Positions 8,179-16,564 of a DNA stretch of 26,274 nt are shown here, piece by piece. The position numbers were made by a program, and so were the translations under genes. The stretch is from contig JBDNDK010000013.1 of assembly GCA_046719185.1 (NCBI GenBank), forward strand, positions 1 to 26,274. Direction: 5' to 3'. Source of the stretch: JBDNDK01 sp046719185 (GTDB lineage Bacteria > Armatimonadota > UBA5829). Position 1 is the stretch's first letter. Every line of letters starts with the position of its first letter. Under the pieces are notes generated by a model, which was not told the origin of the DNA, ran no database searches, and saw only the letters and a list, made by a program, of their open reading frames with translations.

Positions 8179-9168
8179 ATGAAGAAAGCAATGTTTATAC
8201 TTGCAGAGCATCCTTATAAGGTGATATATGCTCAGCCTGAAAGAGACCAGATAGCAGAGATTGTGGATGTATGTCAGCCACATCACACAGCTGAAGCAGT
8301 GAGAGAAAATCCATCTGTGTTGAATGATATAGAAATAGTGTTCTCTGGATGGGGAAGCCCAAAATGGGATAAGGAGCTTTTGGATAATGCACCAAATTTG
8401 AAGCTGATATTATATGGAGCAGGCTCAATTAAAGGAATAGTAACAGATGAAATGTGGGATAGAGGCATCAAAATCTGCAGTGCATGGGGAGCAAATGCAG
8501 TGCCCGTTGCAGAATATACTCTTTCTCAGATAATCTGGTGCCTTAAAAGAGGTTGGGAAATGGTCTGCAATGGAGATGGAGCATATCCCAAAAAAGTGCC
8601 AGTTGCAGGAGCATACAAAACAACAGTGGGTATTATCTCTCTTGGAATGATTGGCAAAATGGTTTGTGATATGATGAAGAAAGTGTTAGATGTGAATGTG
8701 ATTGCTTATGACCCATTTGCCAAAGAGGAAACAGCAAAAGAGCTCAATGTGCAGCTTGTGAGTCTTGAAGAAGTGTTTGAGAAATCTGATGTGGTTTCTG
8801 TTCACACACCTTGGCTTAAAGAAACCGAAAATATGATAACAGGCAAGCATATTGCTTCTATGAAACAAAGATCAAGCATTATCAACTCATCAAGAGGTGC
8901 TGTGATAAATGAACCAGAGATGATAGAAGTTTTGCAGAAAAGAAAAGACATATATGCAGTTTTAGATGTAACCTATCCAGAGCCTCCAGTTGAAGGATCT
9001 CCATTATATACAATGAAAAATGTTGTTCTCACACCTCATATTGCTGGTTCTATGGATTATGAATGCAGAAGAATGGGTCAGTATATGATTGATGAATGTA
9101 AGAGATATTTGGCAGGTGAAGATCTTAAGTGGAGTGTTACAAAAGAACAGGCTGCTATAATGGCATAG
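8179..9168 (+). CDS. D-2-hydroxyacid dehydrogenase (NAD-dependent)
   Basis: 329 residues. Members reduce 2-keto acids to D-2-hydroxy acids, or the reverse, in the cytoplasm. The catalytic triad is visible: R239 in SSRGAVINEPE, E268 in TYPEPP and H287 in LTPHIAGS. The Rossmann nucleotide site reads VGIISLGMIGK (150-160), so the first Gly of G-x-G-x-x-G is Ser154. D178 at the end of the second strand (IAYDPF) suggests NAD rather than NADP. VPVAEYTLSQIIW (108-120) matches the interdomain helix of the family. ATG is preceded by GGAG. It may serve sugar-acid metabolism together with the UroD, epimerase and aldolase genes nearby, but the substrate is not readable. Its 3' end overlaps that of the convergent J-domain gene by 14 bases. 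Confidence 0.92.
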   Translation: MKKAMFILAEHPYKVIYAQPERDQIAEIVDVCQPHHTAEAVRENPSVLNDIEIVFSGWGSPKWDKELLDNAPNLKLILYGAGSIKGIVTDEMWDRGIKICSAWGANAVPVAEYTLSQIIWCLKRGWEMVCNGDGAYPKKVPVAGAYKTTVGIISLGMIGKMVCDMMKKVLDVNVIAYDPFAKEETAKELNVQLVSLEEVFEKSDVVSVHTPWLKETENMITGKHIASMKQRSSIINSSRGAVINEPEMIEVLQKRKDIYAVLDVTYPEPPVEGSPLYTMKNVVLTPHIAGSMDYECRRMGQYMIDECKRYLAGEDLKWSVTKEQAAIMA

Positions 9169-9829
9169 AATCAGATTTGCAGGCTGAATTGTGGAGATAT
9201 AAAATTTTCAAATCCTCAAAGGAATTCTGAATTTGGTCTAAGTAATATTTAGATTTTTCAATATTTCCACAAGCTCTGGCTTGCTTTGCAAGTTCAAAAT
9301 AATCACCAATTAAAGTCATTGTAGATTGATAATCTCCAGCTCCAAGTGTGTATCTTGTAGTATAATAATAATCCAGACAATCATATAATGCAGGATGCAC
9401 AAGATTTGATACTAATGGCTGAGGATTTGTATCTATTATTGCTTGAACAGGCTTAAATACCATATCTTGCTCTTTATTCAGAAACCAAAATCCTGCTGCT
9501 ATCATTGCAATAAGAATTAAAGTTGCAGTGATTCTAATTAGTCTGGGGTTTATATATGTTACATCTCTTGTAACAGGACACTGCTCAATCTGAAGCCTGC
9601 TGGAAAGTTCATTTATCTTGATACTGAGGTCATAAGTCTTTCTTCTTTTCTCATTGCCAATAACTTTGTATGCTTCGATTATCTCAACAGTTTTCTTATG
9701 TGCTAATGGATCATCTGGGTTTTTGTCAGGATGGACTTCTCTAACTTTCACTCTGAAAGCTTCTCTTATTTTTTTTGAGTCTGCCTCTCTGTCAACACCC
9801 AATATTGAATAATAGTCTAATCTTTTCAA
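9155..9829 (-). CDS. J-domain (DnaJ-like) protein with a single membrane segment
   Basis: 224 residues. Residues 4-68 form a J domain with the HPD tripeptide (33-35) that stimulates Hsp70/DnaK ATPase, and the usual DYYSILGV opening. It lacks the Gly/Phe region and zinc-finger repeats of true DnaJ. A hydrophobic segment at about 97-117 is probably a transmembrane helix. The last 100 residues are helical, Tyr-rich and unrecognised (DCLDYYYTTRYTLGAGDY and on). The J domain should face the cytoplasm, with the tail on the other side. The start is TTG with AAAGGA 7-8 bases upstream; no ATG is available. Partners other than DnaK cannot be named. Confidence 0.82.
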   Translation of the reverse strand: MKRLDYYSILGVDREADSKKIREAFRVKVREVHPDKNPDDPLAHKKTVEIIEAYKVIGNEKRRKTYDLSIKINELSSRLQIEQCPVTRDVTYINPRLIRITATLILIAMIAAGFWFLNKEQDMVFKPVQAIIDTNPQPLVSNLVHPALYDCLDYYYTTRYTLGAGDYQSTMTLIGDYFELAKQARACGNIEKSKYYLDQIQNSFEDLKILYLHNSACKSDSMPL

Positions 9830-9901
9830 TTCTTCATCCTTTCTAGTTAAAGAAAGATAACTCTAAATAATCATAACTATTATTGGACAGCATACAATTT
9901 T

Positions 9902-9929
9902 ATTATAGCTCAAGATTTTAGATTAGCAA
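9902..9929 (-). promoter_or_regulatory. Promoter of the J-domain gene
   Basis: On the minus strand, TTGCTA (9924-9929) and TATAAT (9902-9907) are 16 bases apart, inside the 146-base gap between holA and the J-domain gene. Confidence 0.55.
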
Positions 9930-9975
9930 TGAGATTGTTATAATAAATTATTATTTTTTTATTTTCAAATACTGT

Positions 9976-11067
9976 CTAGCTGCACAATTCTATCACCAAA
10001 AGTTCCATAGAAAGATATGGATTTTCTATGTTGCTGTTGATGCCTTTTAGCTGCTGGTCAGTTTTTGCTATTGCACAAAGACATCTGCTCAGCTCATTTC
10101 TGTTTAATCTTGATGCCTGTTTTGCAAGTCTTTCTTCCTGCCAATAGAGTTTTGAAATGGTATCTATCAAACTTGGCTGTTTTGGCAATTTCTCTTTAAT
10201 TTCATCTGGCACAGAGTCTTTTCTGATTGTTTTGATTCCATACTCTTTGAGCATTCTCATCTGCCAGAGAAGTCTGAATTGCCTTGCAATGTTTGCTAGT
10301 ATCTTAGGGGTTTCAGCTCTTGGGTCATCTCCATTATCCAGCATTTCATGCAGAAGTGATAAAGCCTCTTTTTTATTCTTATCAACCACAGAATCCACAA
10401 ACTTGAATATCTTCTCTTCTGGTGATTCACATGTGACAGAAATAACATCATCAACAGTTATCTCTTTTTTATCTAGTGCGTATGAAATTAGTTTATCAGC
10501 CTCAGATTGAATAATGGAAAAATCAGTACCCACTCTTTGGATAAAAATCTGCAGTGTCTGCATATTAATATGAATACTTGCTTGCTTGAAAATACTTGCA
10601 GCAAAGTCTCTTGCAGATGCAGATTTCTCCGATGCCTTCTCATCTCCAATACTTCTTATAATGCCAATCTTTTTCACTGCATCAGCAAGGCTGGTAGAAA
10701 CTTCGCTTCCTTTTTTGGGTTTTCCATCCACTTTATCTGGTGCAGGACTAATCATCACAAGACATCCACTATCAGGTGCAGATGCCAAGTTCTTTGCCAG
10801 TTTTTTCTGTTCTTCATCTGCCATTAAGTTTGCATGCCTTACTAATACTACTCTTTTATCAGAACCAAAAGCAGGGATTGATAGACCAGAGATTATAGTA
10901 TCGGATGTGGCAGTGTCTCCAGATAGTTCCTGCAAATCAAAGTCAATGAAATCCTCAGAGACAAGCTGAGAAAGTATATTTTTCAGTTCAACTTGTTTTC
11001 TGTAATCATCATCACCTTTAATTAAAATAGCTTTTGCTTTTTTGATGTCCGTTTTTGAAGAAGGCAT
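9976..11067 (-). CDS. holA: DNA polymerase III subunit delta
   Basis: 363 residues. Delta opens the sliding clamp as part of the clamp loader. The order of blocks fits the family: an N-terminal RecA-like region (AKAILIKGDDDYRKQVELKN, 11-30; SGLSIPAFGSDKRVVLVRHA, about 60-79), a middle lid (IQRVGTDFSIIQSEADKLIS) and the characteristic IFKFVDSVVDKNKKEAL followed by ANIARQFRLLWQMRML. The length is normal. ATG starts 10 bases after the UroD-family stop, with no clear ribosome binding site, so it is probably translated by coupling. A housekeeping replication gene at the end of a methyltransferase operon is unusual and may only reflect compact gene order. Confidence 0.9.
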   Translation of the reverse strand: MPSSKTDIKKAKAILIKGDDDYRKQVELKNILSQLVSEDFIDFDLQELSGDTATSDTIISGLSIPAFGSDKRVVLVRHANLMADEEQKKLAKNLASAPDSGCLVMISPAPDKVDGKPKKGSEVSTSLADAVKKIGIIRSIGDEKASEKSASARDFAASIFKQASIHINMQTLQIFIQRVGTDFSIIQSEADKLISYALDKKEITVDDVISVTCESPEEKIFKFVDSVVDKNKKEALSLLHEMLDNGDDPRAETPKILANIARQFRLLWQMRMLKEYGIKTIRKDSVPDEIKEKLPKQPSLIDTISKLYWQEERLAKQASRLNRNELSRCLCAIAKTDQQLKGINSNIENPYLSMELLVIELCS

Positions 11068-11077
11068 ATAAAAACCA

Positions 11078-12067
11078 TTATACTACAGCTTTGGTAGCAT
11101 ATTCTCTAAATAGATTTAAGAATGTTTTATAATTTTCTAATGATACTTCCGGCGGAGTTTGATGGTCAACACCAAGTATATATCCTCCACTTTTCATCAC
11201 AGGCAAAAGTCTCTCAAACTCCTCTCTCATTGCCTGCTCACCCTTAGACATACACATTTTATCAAATCCACCAAGAAACAGCATATCCGGATATTTTTTT
11301 CTGTATTTAACCAAGTCAACACCTGCCTGTTTCTCAAGAGGTAAAAATCCTCTAATGCCAAGATTGTAATACCAATCTATAGGTTCATCAACTAACCCAT
11401 CACTATCCAGAAAAAGTTTAGCTCCAGATGGCTTCACTATCTCAATTGCTTTTACATAGAAATCTGCAAGCTGTTCATCAAAAATTTCTTTTGATATCAT
11501 AGGACCATGGTTATAGCTCAAATCCTCATTTAACACAAACATTTGAGGCTTGATATATTTCTTTATCTCATCTATGGCAATAGATAGAAATTCTAATAAA
11601 TCCTCATTTATTCTTCTCATCAAATCAGGATAATCATAGAAAGCAAATAAATGGTTTTCTATCCCAAATAGAGTTCTTGGAAACCAAAAAAATCCCGGAA
11701 ATGCTACCCATAATGCACCATCAGATTCCTGATGTTTCACCATCCATTCAATCTGAGCAGGTGGAAAAATTTCCTTTGGAAAAAGATATTTTTTTATATC
11801 AACATAATCTTTTTCTGAGTGTATAACAGGTGCACCATAATATACAGGTTCAGGGCAGCCAGATTCCCTTTGATTTACCCATAAAACATCAAGTTTATCA
11901 AGACCAAAATAATCAGCTGCTTGGCTGTGATGATTTATATTTTCAGGCAAACCATCAGATTTCCATCTTGCAATAGTTTTATCCCAAAATGGAGCCCACT
12001 CAATTATAGGCAATCTGTCCGGTTTCTGAAAGTTTAATACAGCATTAAATCTTTCTATATTATTCAA
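11078..12067 (-). CDS. Uroporphyrinogen decarboxylase (URO-D) superfamily protein
   Basis: 329 residues with the TIM-barrel URO-D fold. Recognisable blocks are MNNIERFNAVLNFQKPDRLP at the N-terminus, AKLFLDSDGLVDEPIDWYYN (about 214-233), and YILGVDHQTPPEVSLENYKT near the C-terminus. It lacks the H-x-C...C zinc cluster of MtaA-type corrinoid methyltransferases, and the heme-enzyme PGR motif. True HemE activity is therefore unlikely. It starts with TTG 3 bases after the MttB-family stop, with GGAG overlapping that gene's end, so the two are coupled. The pairing suggests a joint role in one-carbon transfer from a methylated compound. The corrinoid protein and its activator are not in the window. 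Confidence 0.85.
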   Translation of the reverse strand: MNNIERFNAVLNFQKPDRLPIIEWAPFWDKTIARWKSDGLPENINHHSQAADYFGLDKLDVLWVNQRESGCPEPVYYGAPVIHSEKDYVDIKKYLFPKEIFPPAQIEWMVKHQESDGALWVAFPGFFWFPRTLFGIENHLFAFYDYPDLMRRINEDLLEFLSIAIDEIKKYIKPQMFVLNEDLSYNHGPMISKEIFDEQLADFYVKAIEIVKPSGAKLFLDSDGLVDEPIDWYYNLGIRGFLPLEKQAGVDLVKYRKKYPDMLFLGGFDKMCMSKGEQAMREEFERLLPVMKSGGYILGVDHQTPPEVSLENYKTFLNLFREYATKAVV

Positions 12068-12070
12068 AAC

Positions 12071-13495
12071 CTATAGCTCCGATACAAATGCTGATATTAA
12101 ATCATTCATCTTTTTAATTGTCTCATCATCAGGCAGATTTGCAGGCTGATTCTTAATATCTCTCATTATATTTTGAGCTATCATATAGCTATCCAGTCCG
12201 CCTGATGCTTTCCATGCAGCAAAAGGTCCTCTCACTGCTACTCTAGGAACATGGAATTCATCAGATCTTAGCCTTTCCATTGTGTGTTCAGCAGTAAGAT
12301 AACCTTCACCCTGAGGACCAATTTCTTTAATCAAATCAGCAGCAATTGTGGTTTCATCTACTTCAACACCCTTGCAGAGTCTTCTTGACAAAGCAGATAT
12401 TTCTTCATCCATAATAAGCTGTTCATGGCTGCAAGTCATGCCAGTTGCAAACATTCCGCAGTTTACAATTAAATCATGCCCAGCAGCTATTGCACAGAAC
12501 TGGCTAAGAGTTTTCTCCCAAGCATTTTGTTCATCATGTGCATGGTTATCAGAATTAGGAGCTGTAGTATGAGATGGCAGTTCATAAAACTTAGCAAGCT
12601 GAGCAGCTGCAATTCTGCAGATTGTTGTTTCTACAGAGCCAACTAAAGCAGCACCAGTTCTCATATCTGTTGTAGTCCAAGAGTTTGCATACATTGCTTT
12701 AGCTTTTGGCTTTAGAAGCTGAATCATAATCAGTCCAGAAAGACACTCAGCATTGTTTATTGTCAATAAACCCGCAAGAGTATATGGACAAGATACTCCA
12801 GCATTTGGCTCAGGCAAGATAGCAAGAGGAACACCAGTTTCCACAGTTTCCATTATTGCATTGCAAACTGTATCTTCCCAGAATAATGGACTTGTTGGAG
12901 AAACTTGGCTGATACCATATACTTGCTCTTTGAGGTTGCCCTTAAATACTGTTTCTATGAGTTTTATGCAATATCTATTAACATCATTCCTATCAGTTGA
13001 GAAATATAATGGCTTAGAGGAATTTTCAACACAGGCTTTCACACCATATAAAAGTGATGTCTCAGCAGGATCTACATCTTGAGGCATCACAGGAATACCT
13101 ATCACATCAATATTGTCAAGTTTATCACATATCTTTGCAAACAGTTCAACATCTTCTACTTTTGAAGGTCTTGTTTCTCCAGTGTCTGAATCAAGCCAGA
13201 AAACAGCATTATGACCAGCAGCCACTTTGGGCACACCATCACCTATTGTGAAAGCATATTCACCTTCTCTATTAAAAACATCAAACTGAGAAGGTATTTG
13301 AGAAATAGTATCTTCGATCACTGATTTTGAGAATTTTACAATATTTCCATCACAAGTGATTCCTTTTGATTTGAGAAATTTAAGCATCTCATTGCCAAGA
13401 ATCTTGACACCTGTGTTTGATAGTATATCCACAGTTGCAGAATGAATCATTTGAATATCAGAATCTGATAACACTTCCATTTTTTTTAGCTTCAT
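12071..13495 (-). CDS. Trimethylamine methyltransferase (MttB) family protein, non-pyrrolysine
   Basis: 474 residues from the chosen start. It aligns by eye with the MttB family: LSDSDIQMIHSATVDILSNT and GVKILGNEMLKFLKSKG at the N-terminus, KVAAGHNAVFWLDSDTGETR (about residues 90-109), and SSKPLYFSTDR further on. No in-frame TAG interrupts it, so it is of the pyrrolysine-free type. Characterised members demethylate quaternary amines such as glycine betaine, proline betaine or carnitine onto a corrinoid protein. The substrate here is unknown. ATG at 13495 has GGGTG upstream; another ATG at 13510 adds five residues but lacks a ribosome binding site. The next gene downstream is the UroD-family partner, and the gene just upstream is a 58-aa small protein. 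Confidence 0.9.
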   Translation of the reverse strand: MKLKKMEVLSDSDIQMIHSATVDILSNTGVKILGNEMLKFLKSKGITCDGNIVKFSKSVIEDTISQIPSQFDVFNREGEYAFTIGDGVPKVAAGHNAVFWLDSDTGETRPSKVEDVELFAKICDKLDNIDVIGIPVMPQDVDPAETSLLYGVKACVENSSKPLYFSTDRNDVNRYCIKLIETVFKGNLKEQVYGISQVSPTSPLFWEDTVCNAIMETVETGVPLAILPEPNAGVSCPYTLAGLLTINNAECLSGLIMIQLLKPKAKAMYANSWTTTDMRTGAALVGSVETTICRIAAAQLAKFYELPSHTTAPNSDNHAHDEQNAWEKTLSQFCAIAAGHDLIVNCGMFATGMTCSHEQLIMDEEISALSRRLCKGVEVDETTIAADLIKEIGPQGEGYLTAEHTMERLRSDEFHVPRVAVRGPFAAWKASGGLDSYMIAQNIMRDIKNQPANLPDDETIKKMNDLISAFVSEL

Positions 13496-13520
13496 TTTAT
13501 TCACCCACATTAATTATAAA

Positions 13521-13697
13521 TTATTTTACCGGTTTGCTTTTATGCTTTGGTTTTGAATGTTTTCCTAATCTGAACTTACTCAGAGGGTCATCATTTTTGC
13601 TTGCAGGATAATCCACCATTGGGCTCTTTTTCTTTTTATTCTCTGAGCCCTCATTGTTTGAATTGTTATTTGTTTTTTTTCTATAATTAGTATTCAT
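13521..13697 (-). CDS. Unrecognised 58-aa basic, hydrophilic small protein
   Basis: ATG at 13697 is preceded by AGGG 7 bases upstream, and the frame is open for 58 codons to TAA at 13523-13521. The product starts MNTNYRKKTNNNSNNEGSEN, has KKKKSPMVDYPASKNDDPLS (21-40) and ends in a Lys/His-rich tail, KHSKPKHKSKPVK. It has no Cys, no hydrophobic segment and a strongly positive charge, so it may be disordered or bind nucleic acid. It ends 25 bases before the mttB ATG on the same strand and probably heads that operon. I do not recognise it. The good start context and clean spacing support a real gene, but no homology could be checked. Confidence 0.6.
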   Translation of the reverse strand: MNTNYRKKTNNNSNNEGSENKKKKSPMVDYPASKNDDPLSKFRLGKHSKPKHKSKPVK

Positions 13698-13765
13698 TTT
13701 TCTATTCTACCCTTCAAATTGAAAGTATATCACACAGTTAAAATGAATACTATAGTTGTTAAATG

Positions 13766-13779
13766 TTTCATATATGAAA
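13766..13779. promoter_or_regulatory. Perfect 14-bp palindrome upstream of the mttB operon (possible operator)
   Basis: TTTCATATATGAAA is a perfect inverted repeat about 70 bases upstream of the small-protein ATG. A TATACT-like -10 sits closer to the gene at about 13725, without a good -35. Palindromes of this size often bind dimeric regulators. No regulator is encoded next to it. Confidence 0.3.
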
Positions 13780-13787
13780 TGTGGGGT

Positions 13788-13829
13788 TTAGAAGTTAGAT
13801 GTTAGAAGTAGGATGTTAGAGAAAGATTC
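13788..13829. repeat. Imperfect tandem repeat, three units of 14 bases
   Basis: The units are TTAGAAGTTAGATG (13788-13801), TTAGAAGTAGGATG (13802-13815) and a diverged TTAGAGAAAGATTC (13816-13829). The array lies between the PocR-GGDEF-EAL gene and the mttB operon and runs into the dispersed element at 13820. Confidence 0.65.
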
Positions 13830-13849
13830 TTCATTGCACTCAGAATGAC
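13820..13849 (-). repeat. Dispersed intergenic element, copy 1
   Basis: Read on the minus strand this is GTCATTCTGAGTG...GAAGAATCTTTCT. It matches the start and end of the plus-strand element at 23072-23107 and, partly, GTCACCCTGAGC at 4039. All copies lie between genes. Confidence 0.55.
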
Positions 13850-13882
13850 TGGAATTTGAAAGTGAAAACAGACTCTTTTTAT

Positions 13883-16564
13883 TTAAGCTGCAGTATCCAT
13901 TGATCTCTTTTTTTCAGTCAGCAATAAATCAGTTATCTGATCAACTGGTGCTGGTGGATGTATAAAATATCCTTGCACCTTATCACAATTAATTTCATTT
14001 AAGAACTCAAGCTGCTCTATTGTCTCCACACCTTCAGCAATTACCTTCATATTCAGGCTGTGTGACATAGCAATGATAGCTTTAGCTATTGCTGCATTTT
14101 CTTTATTGTTATTTATATCTTTTACAAAAGTATGGTCTATTTTCACAACATCTATTGGGAATTTCTTTAGATATCCAAGAGATGAATATCCTGTGCCGAA
14201 ATCATCTAATGATATTTTAATTCCAAATTCTTTCAGATTATGCAACAACTCACAAGCAAGATCCGGATTTATCATAAGAGAGCTTTCTGTGAGTTCTATC
14301 TCAAGATAATTGCCATCAACACCTGTTTGCTCTAATAAATTCTTAATGCTTAATACAAAATCCTCACTCTGAAGATGTCTTCCGGATATATTTACAGCCA
14401 CTTTGAATGCATCCATTCCAAGCTCTATCCATCTTCTAATTTGTATGCAGGCATTAAGCAACACAAAATCATCAACAGGCACAATCAGCCCTGATTCTTC
14501 TGCTATTGGAATAAATTGGCCTGGTGATATGTTGCCATATTCTGAATGCTTCCATCTAATTAAAGCTTCAACACCTCTTAGTTTGCCTGTTCTAAGATTA
14601 AGCTGTGGCTGATAATGAAGGTCAAACTCATTATTATCAAGTGCTTTTCTGATGCTTGTCTCCATATTCAGTCTTTGTAATGCAGCAGCATTTATATCAT
14701 CAGAATATATACTGTAGCTGTTTCTGCCTTTTTCTTTAGATTTATACATAGCAGAATCTGCATTTTTTACCACTGTTTCAGCATCAATTCCATGTGTAGG
14801 ATATATGCTTATTCCAATACTTGTAGAAGTATATAAATCTCTATTATTTATTCTAAATGGCTTTGACAGCTCTTTTGTTACTCTTTTTGCAATTGCAAAG
14901 GTATCCTCTTTGCAGGTTATATTGTCGATAATTATTATAAACTCATCTCCACCCATTCTTGCAAGCATATCAGCATCTCTAAGGCAATCATCAAGCCTTT
15001 GTGATACAAGGCTCAAAAGCTTGTCACCAATTGAATGACCAAGAGTATCGTTTATATTTTTGAACCTATCCAAATCAAGAAACATTACTGCCAGCATTGT
15101 ACCATTTCTTTTGGCTTCTTCAATTTTTTTTGTGAGTCTATCACTAAATTGGAGCCTGTTTGGAAGACCAGTGAGAGAATCATGATGAGCAAGATGATTG
15201 AGTTTTAGCTCATATTTCTTTTTTTCTGTTATATTATGAACAATTGCAATATAGTGTTCTATATCACCTGTATCATTTGTTACTGGTGATACTGTGATGT
15301 CATTTATATGACAGGTGCCGTCTTTATGTAGGCTCTGCAGTTCACCTTTCCAAGCTGTGCCTCTTGATATGATTTCTTCCAGCTGTTGATAAAAGTAATC
15401 ATTAGTTGTACATTTTAATATGTTTATACTATTTCCTACAATTTCATCAGCCTCATATCCTGTCTCATTCAAAAATGCTTTATTTGCAAAACTCACAATA
15501 CCATTGGAATCAAAAATTAAAATTTGCTCGCCAGCTGCATTCATTGCTGATGCTTGGATTTTAAGCTGCGTATTTTTTTCTATTAGGTCATTATTTTTTT
15601 TCTCTAGCTGTTGTTTTTGTTCTTCTATTTGTCTTTGAGATTCTATATTTTCTGTTATATCAAGAGCAAGTGACATTGCTCCGGAGACTTTACCTTTGCT
15701 ATTATGAAGAAGTGCATTACTCCATTTGCAGGTTATTCTTTTACCATCTTTTCTAATGCATTCATTTATATTAGTAGTCAGATTTTTTGATTTTAATATC
15801 TGCTTTACAATCTCTGTTATTTCTGCTACTTGTTCAGGAGGAACTATAGTGTCAAAAAAGCTTCTTCCCAACACTTCTTCTTTTGTCCATCCAAACAACT
15901 CTTCTGCTCTAGTGTTCCAATCTGTGATTTGGAATTTTCTGTCCCATGTTATAAATGCTAAAGGAGCATAATTATAAATTGTCTGATAATATTCTTCTTT
16001 TTGTCTTATTAATTCTTTGCTCTTTTTTAGCTTTGCATTTTCCTGAATAATTCTTAGCTTTTGCAAACCAATCTCAGATAATAAAGCAACCAGCTTTGAA
16101 TAATAATCCATTGTTGCTGATATCTGTTCTTCATTGAATATTGGAACTTTATCAAAAGCCTCAAGATATGCTTCTTTATCAAAGCCAAACTCTTCAGCTT
16201 GCTTTTCAAACTTTTCTCTTGGAGGTTTTTCATAGAAAAACTGACCAACAAAGATAGTTGCAAGATGTTTGTTATTTATAAATATTGGCAAACCTACATC
16301 CACAAGTCCATTTTTACACTCATAGGAAATATAACTATTTTTATTGAGATGTTCTATGATAAAGCTATCACTTTCTTGACATCTTTTATTGGTGTATTTA
16401 TTTACTCTATGGAACTTTGTGCAAATATCCTGCCAACCTGCTGAAATTAAAATATCCCCATTGATATCAATGATACCGCAGGGAATTTTGCTTGCTAAAT
16501 ATAATGACTCCATCAATGCTTGGAGTTTATTTATATCTATCAGATCCGAAAATCTATATTTCAT
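13883..16564 (-). CDS. PocR-PAS-PAS-GGDEF-EAL c-di-GMP signalling protein
   Basis: 893 residues, no transmembrane segment. In order it has a PocR sensory domain (about 1-165, with GWQDICTKFHR and YECKNGLVDVGLPI), a short coiled coil, PAS (about 190-305), a coiled coil, PAS (340-450), GGDEF (455-615) and EAL (630-885). The cyclase site RMGGDEF is intact, and RDAD (529-532) five residues before it is a product-inhibition I-site. The phosphodiesterase site is also intact: VEALIRWK, ELTES, SLDDFGTGYSSL (785-796), VKID and VIAEGVET. It could make or break c-di-GMP, probably in response to a small cytosolic ligand bound by PocR; known PocR senses a propanediol. ATG at 16564 has GAGG 5 bases upstream; TTG at 16582 is an unlikely alternative. 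The last PAS-GGDEF-EAL part resembles the protein at 19982. Confidence 0.95.
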   Translation of the reverse strand: MKYRFSDLIDINKLQALMESLYLASKIPCGIIDINGDILISAGWQDICTKFHRVNKYTNKRCQESDSFIIEHLNKNSYISYECKNGLVDVGLPIFINNKHLATIFVGQFFYEKPPREKFEKQAEEFGFDKEAYLEAFDKVPIFNEEQISATMDYYSKLVALLSEIGLQKLRIIQENAKLKKSKELIRQKEEYYQTIYNYAPLAFITWDRKFQITDWNTRAEELFGWTKEEVLGRSFFDTIVPPEQVAEITEIVKQILKSKNLTTNINECIRKDGKRITCKWSNALLHNSKGKVSGAMSLALDITENIESQRQIEEQKQQLEKKNNDLIEKNTQLKIQASAMNAAGEQILIFDSNGIVSFANKAFLNETGYEADEIVGNSINILKCTTNDYFYQQLEEIISRGTAWKGELQSLHKDGTCHINDITVSPVTNDTGDIEHYIAIVHNITEKKKYELKLNHLAHHDSLTGLPNRLQFSDRLTKKIEEAKRNGTMLAVMFLDLDRFKNINDTLGHSIGDKLLSLVSQRLDDCLRDADMLARMGGDEFIIIIDNITCKEDTFAIAKRVTKELSKPFRINNRDLYTSTSIGISIYPTHGIDAETVVKNADSAMYKSKEKGRNSYSIYSDDINAAALQRLNMETSIRKALDNNEFDLHYQPQLNLRTGKLRGVEALIRWKHSEYGNISPGQFIPIAEESGLIVPVDDFVLLNACIQIRRWIELGMDAFKVAVNISGRHLQSEDFVLSIKNLLEQTGVDGNYLEIELTESSLMINPDLACELLHNLKEFGIKISLDDFGTGYSSLGYLKKFPIDVVKIDHTFVKDINNNKENAAIAKAIIAMSHSLNMKVIAEGVETIEQLEFLNEINCDKVQGYFIHPPAPVDQITDLLLTEKKRSMDTAA

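Noticed and set aside
10157..10969. Three overlapping plus-strand open frames
   Set aside because: They are antisense to holA, which has clear family motifs; their composition is that of a reversed Lys/Asp-rich gene.
11078..12067. HemE (heme biosynthesis) for the UroD-family gene
   Set aside because: The conserved heme-enzyme motifs are absent and the neighbour is an MttB-family methyltransferase.
12071..13495. Pyrrolysine-type MttB
   Set aside because: The frame has no internal TAG, so it cannot be the pyrrolysine-containing trimethylamine enzyme.
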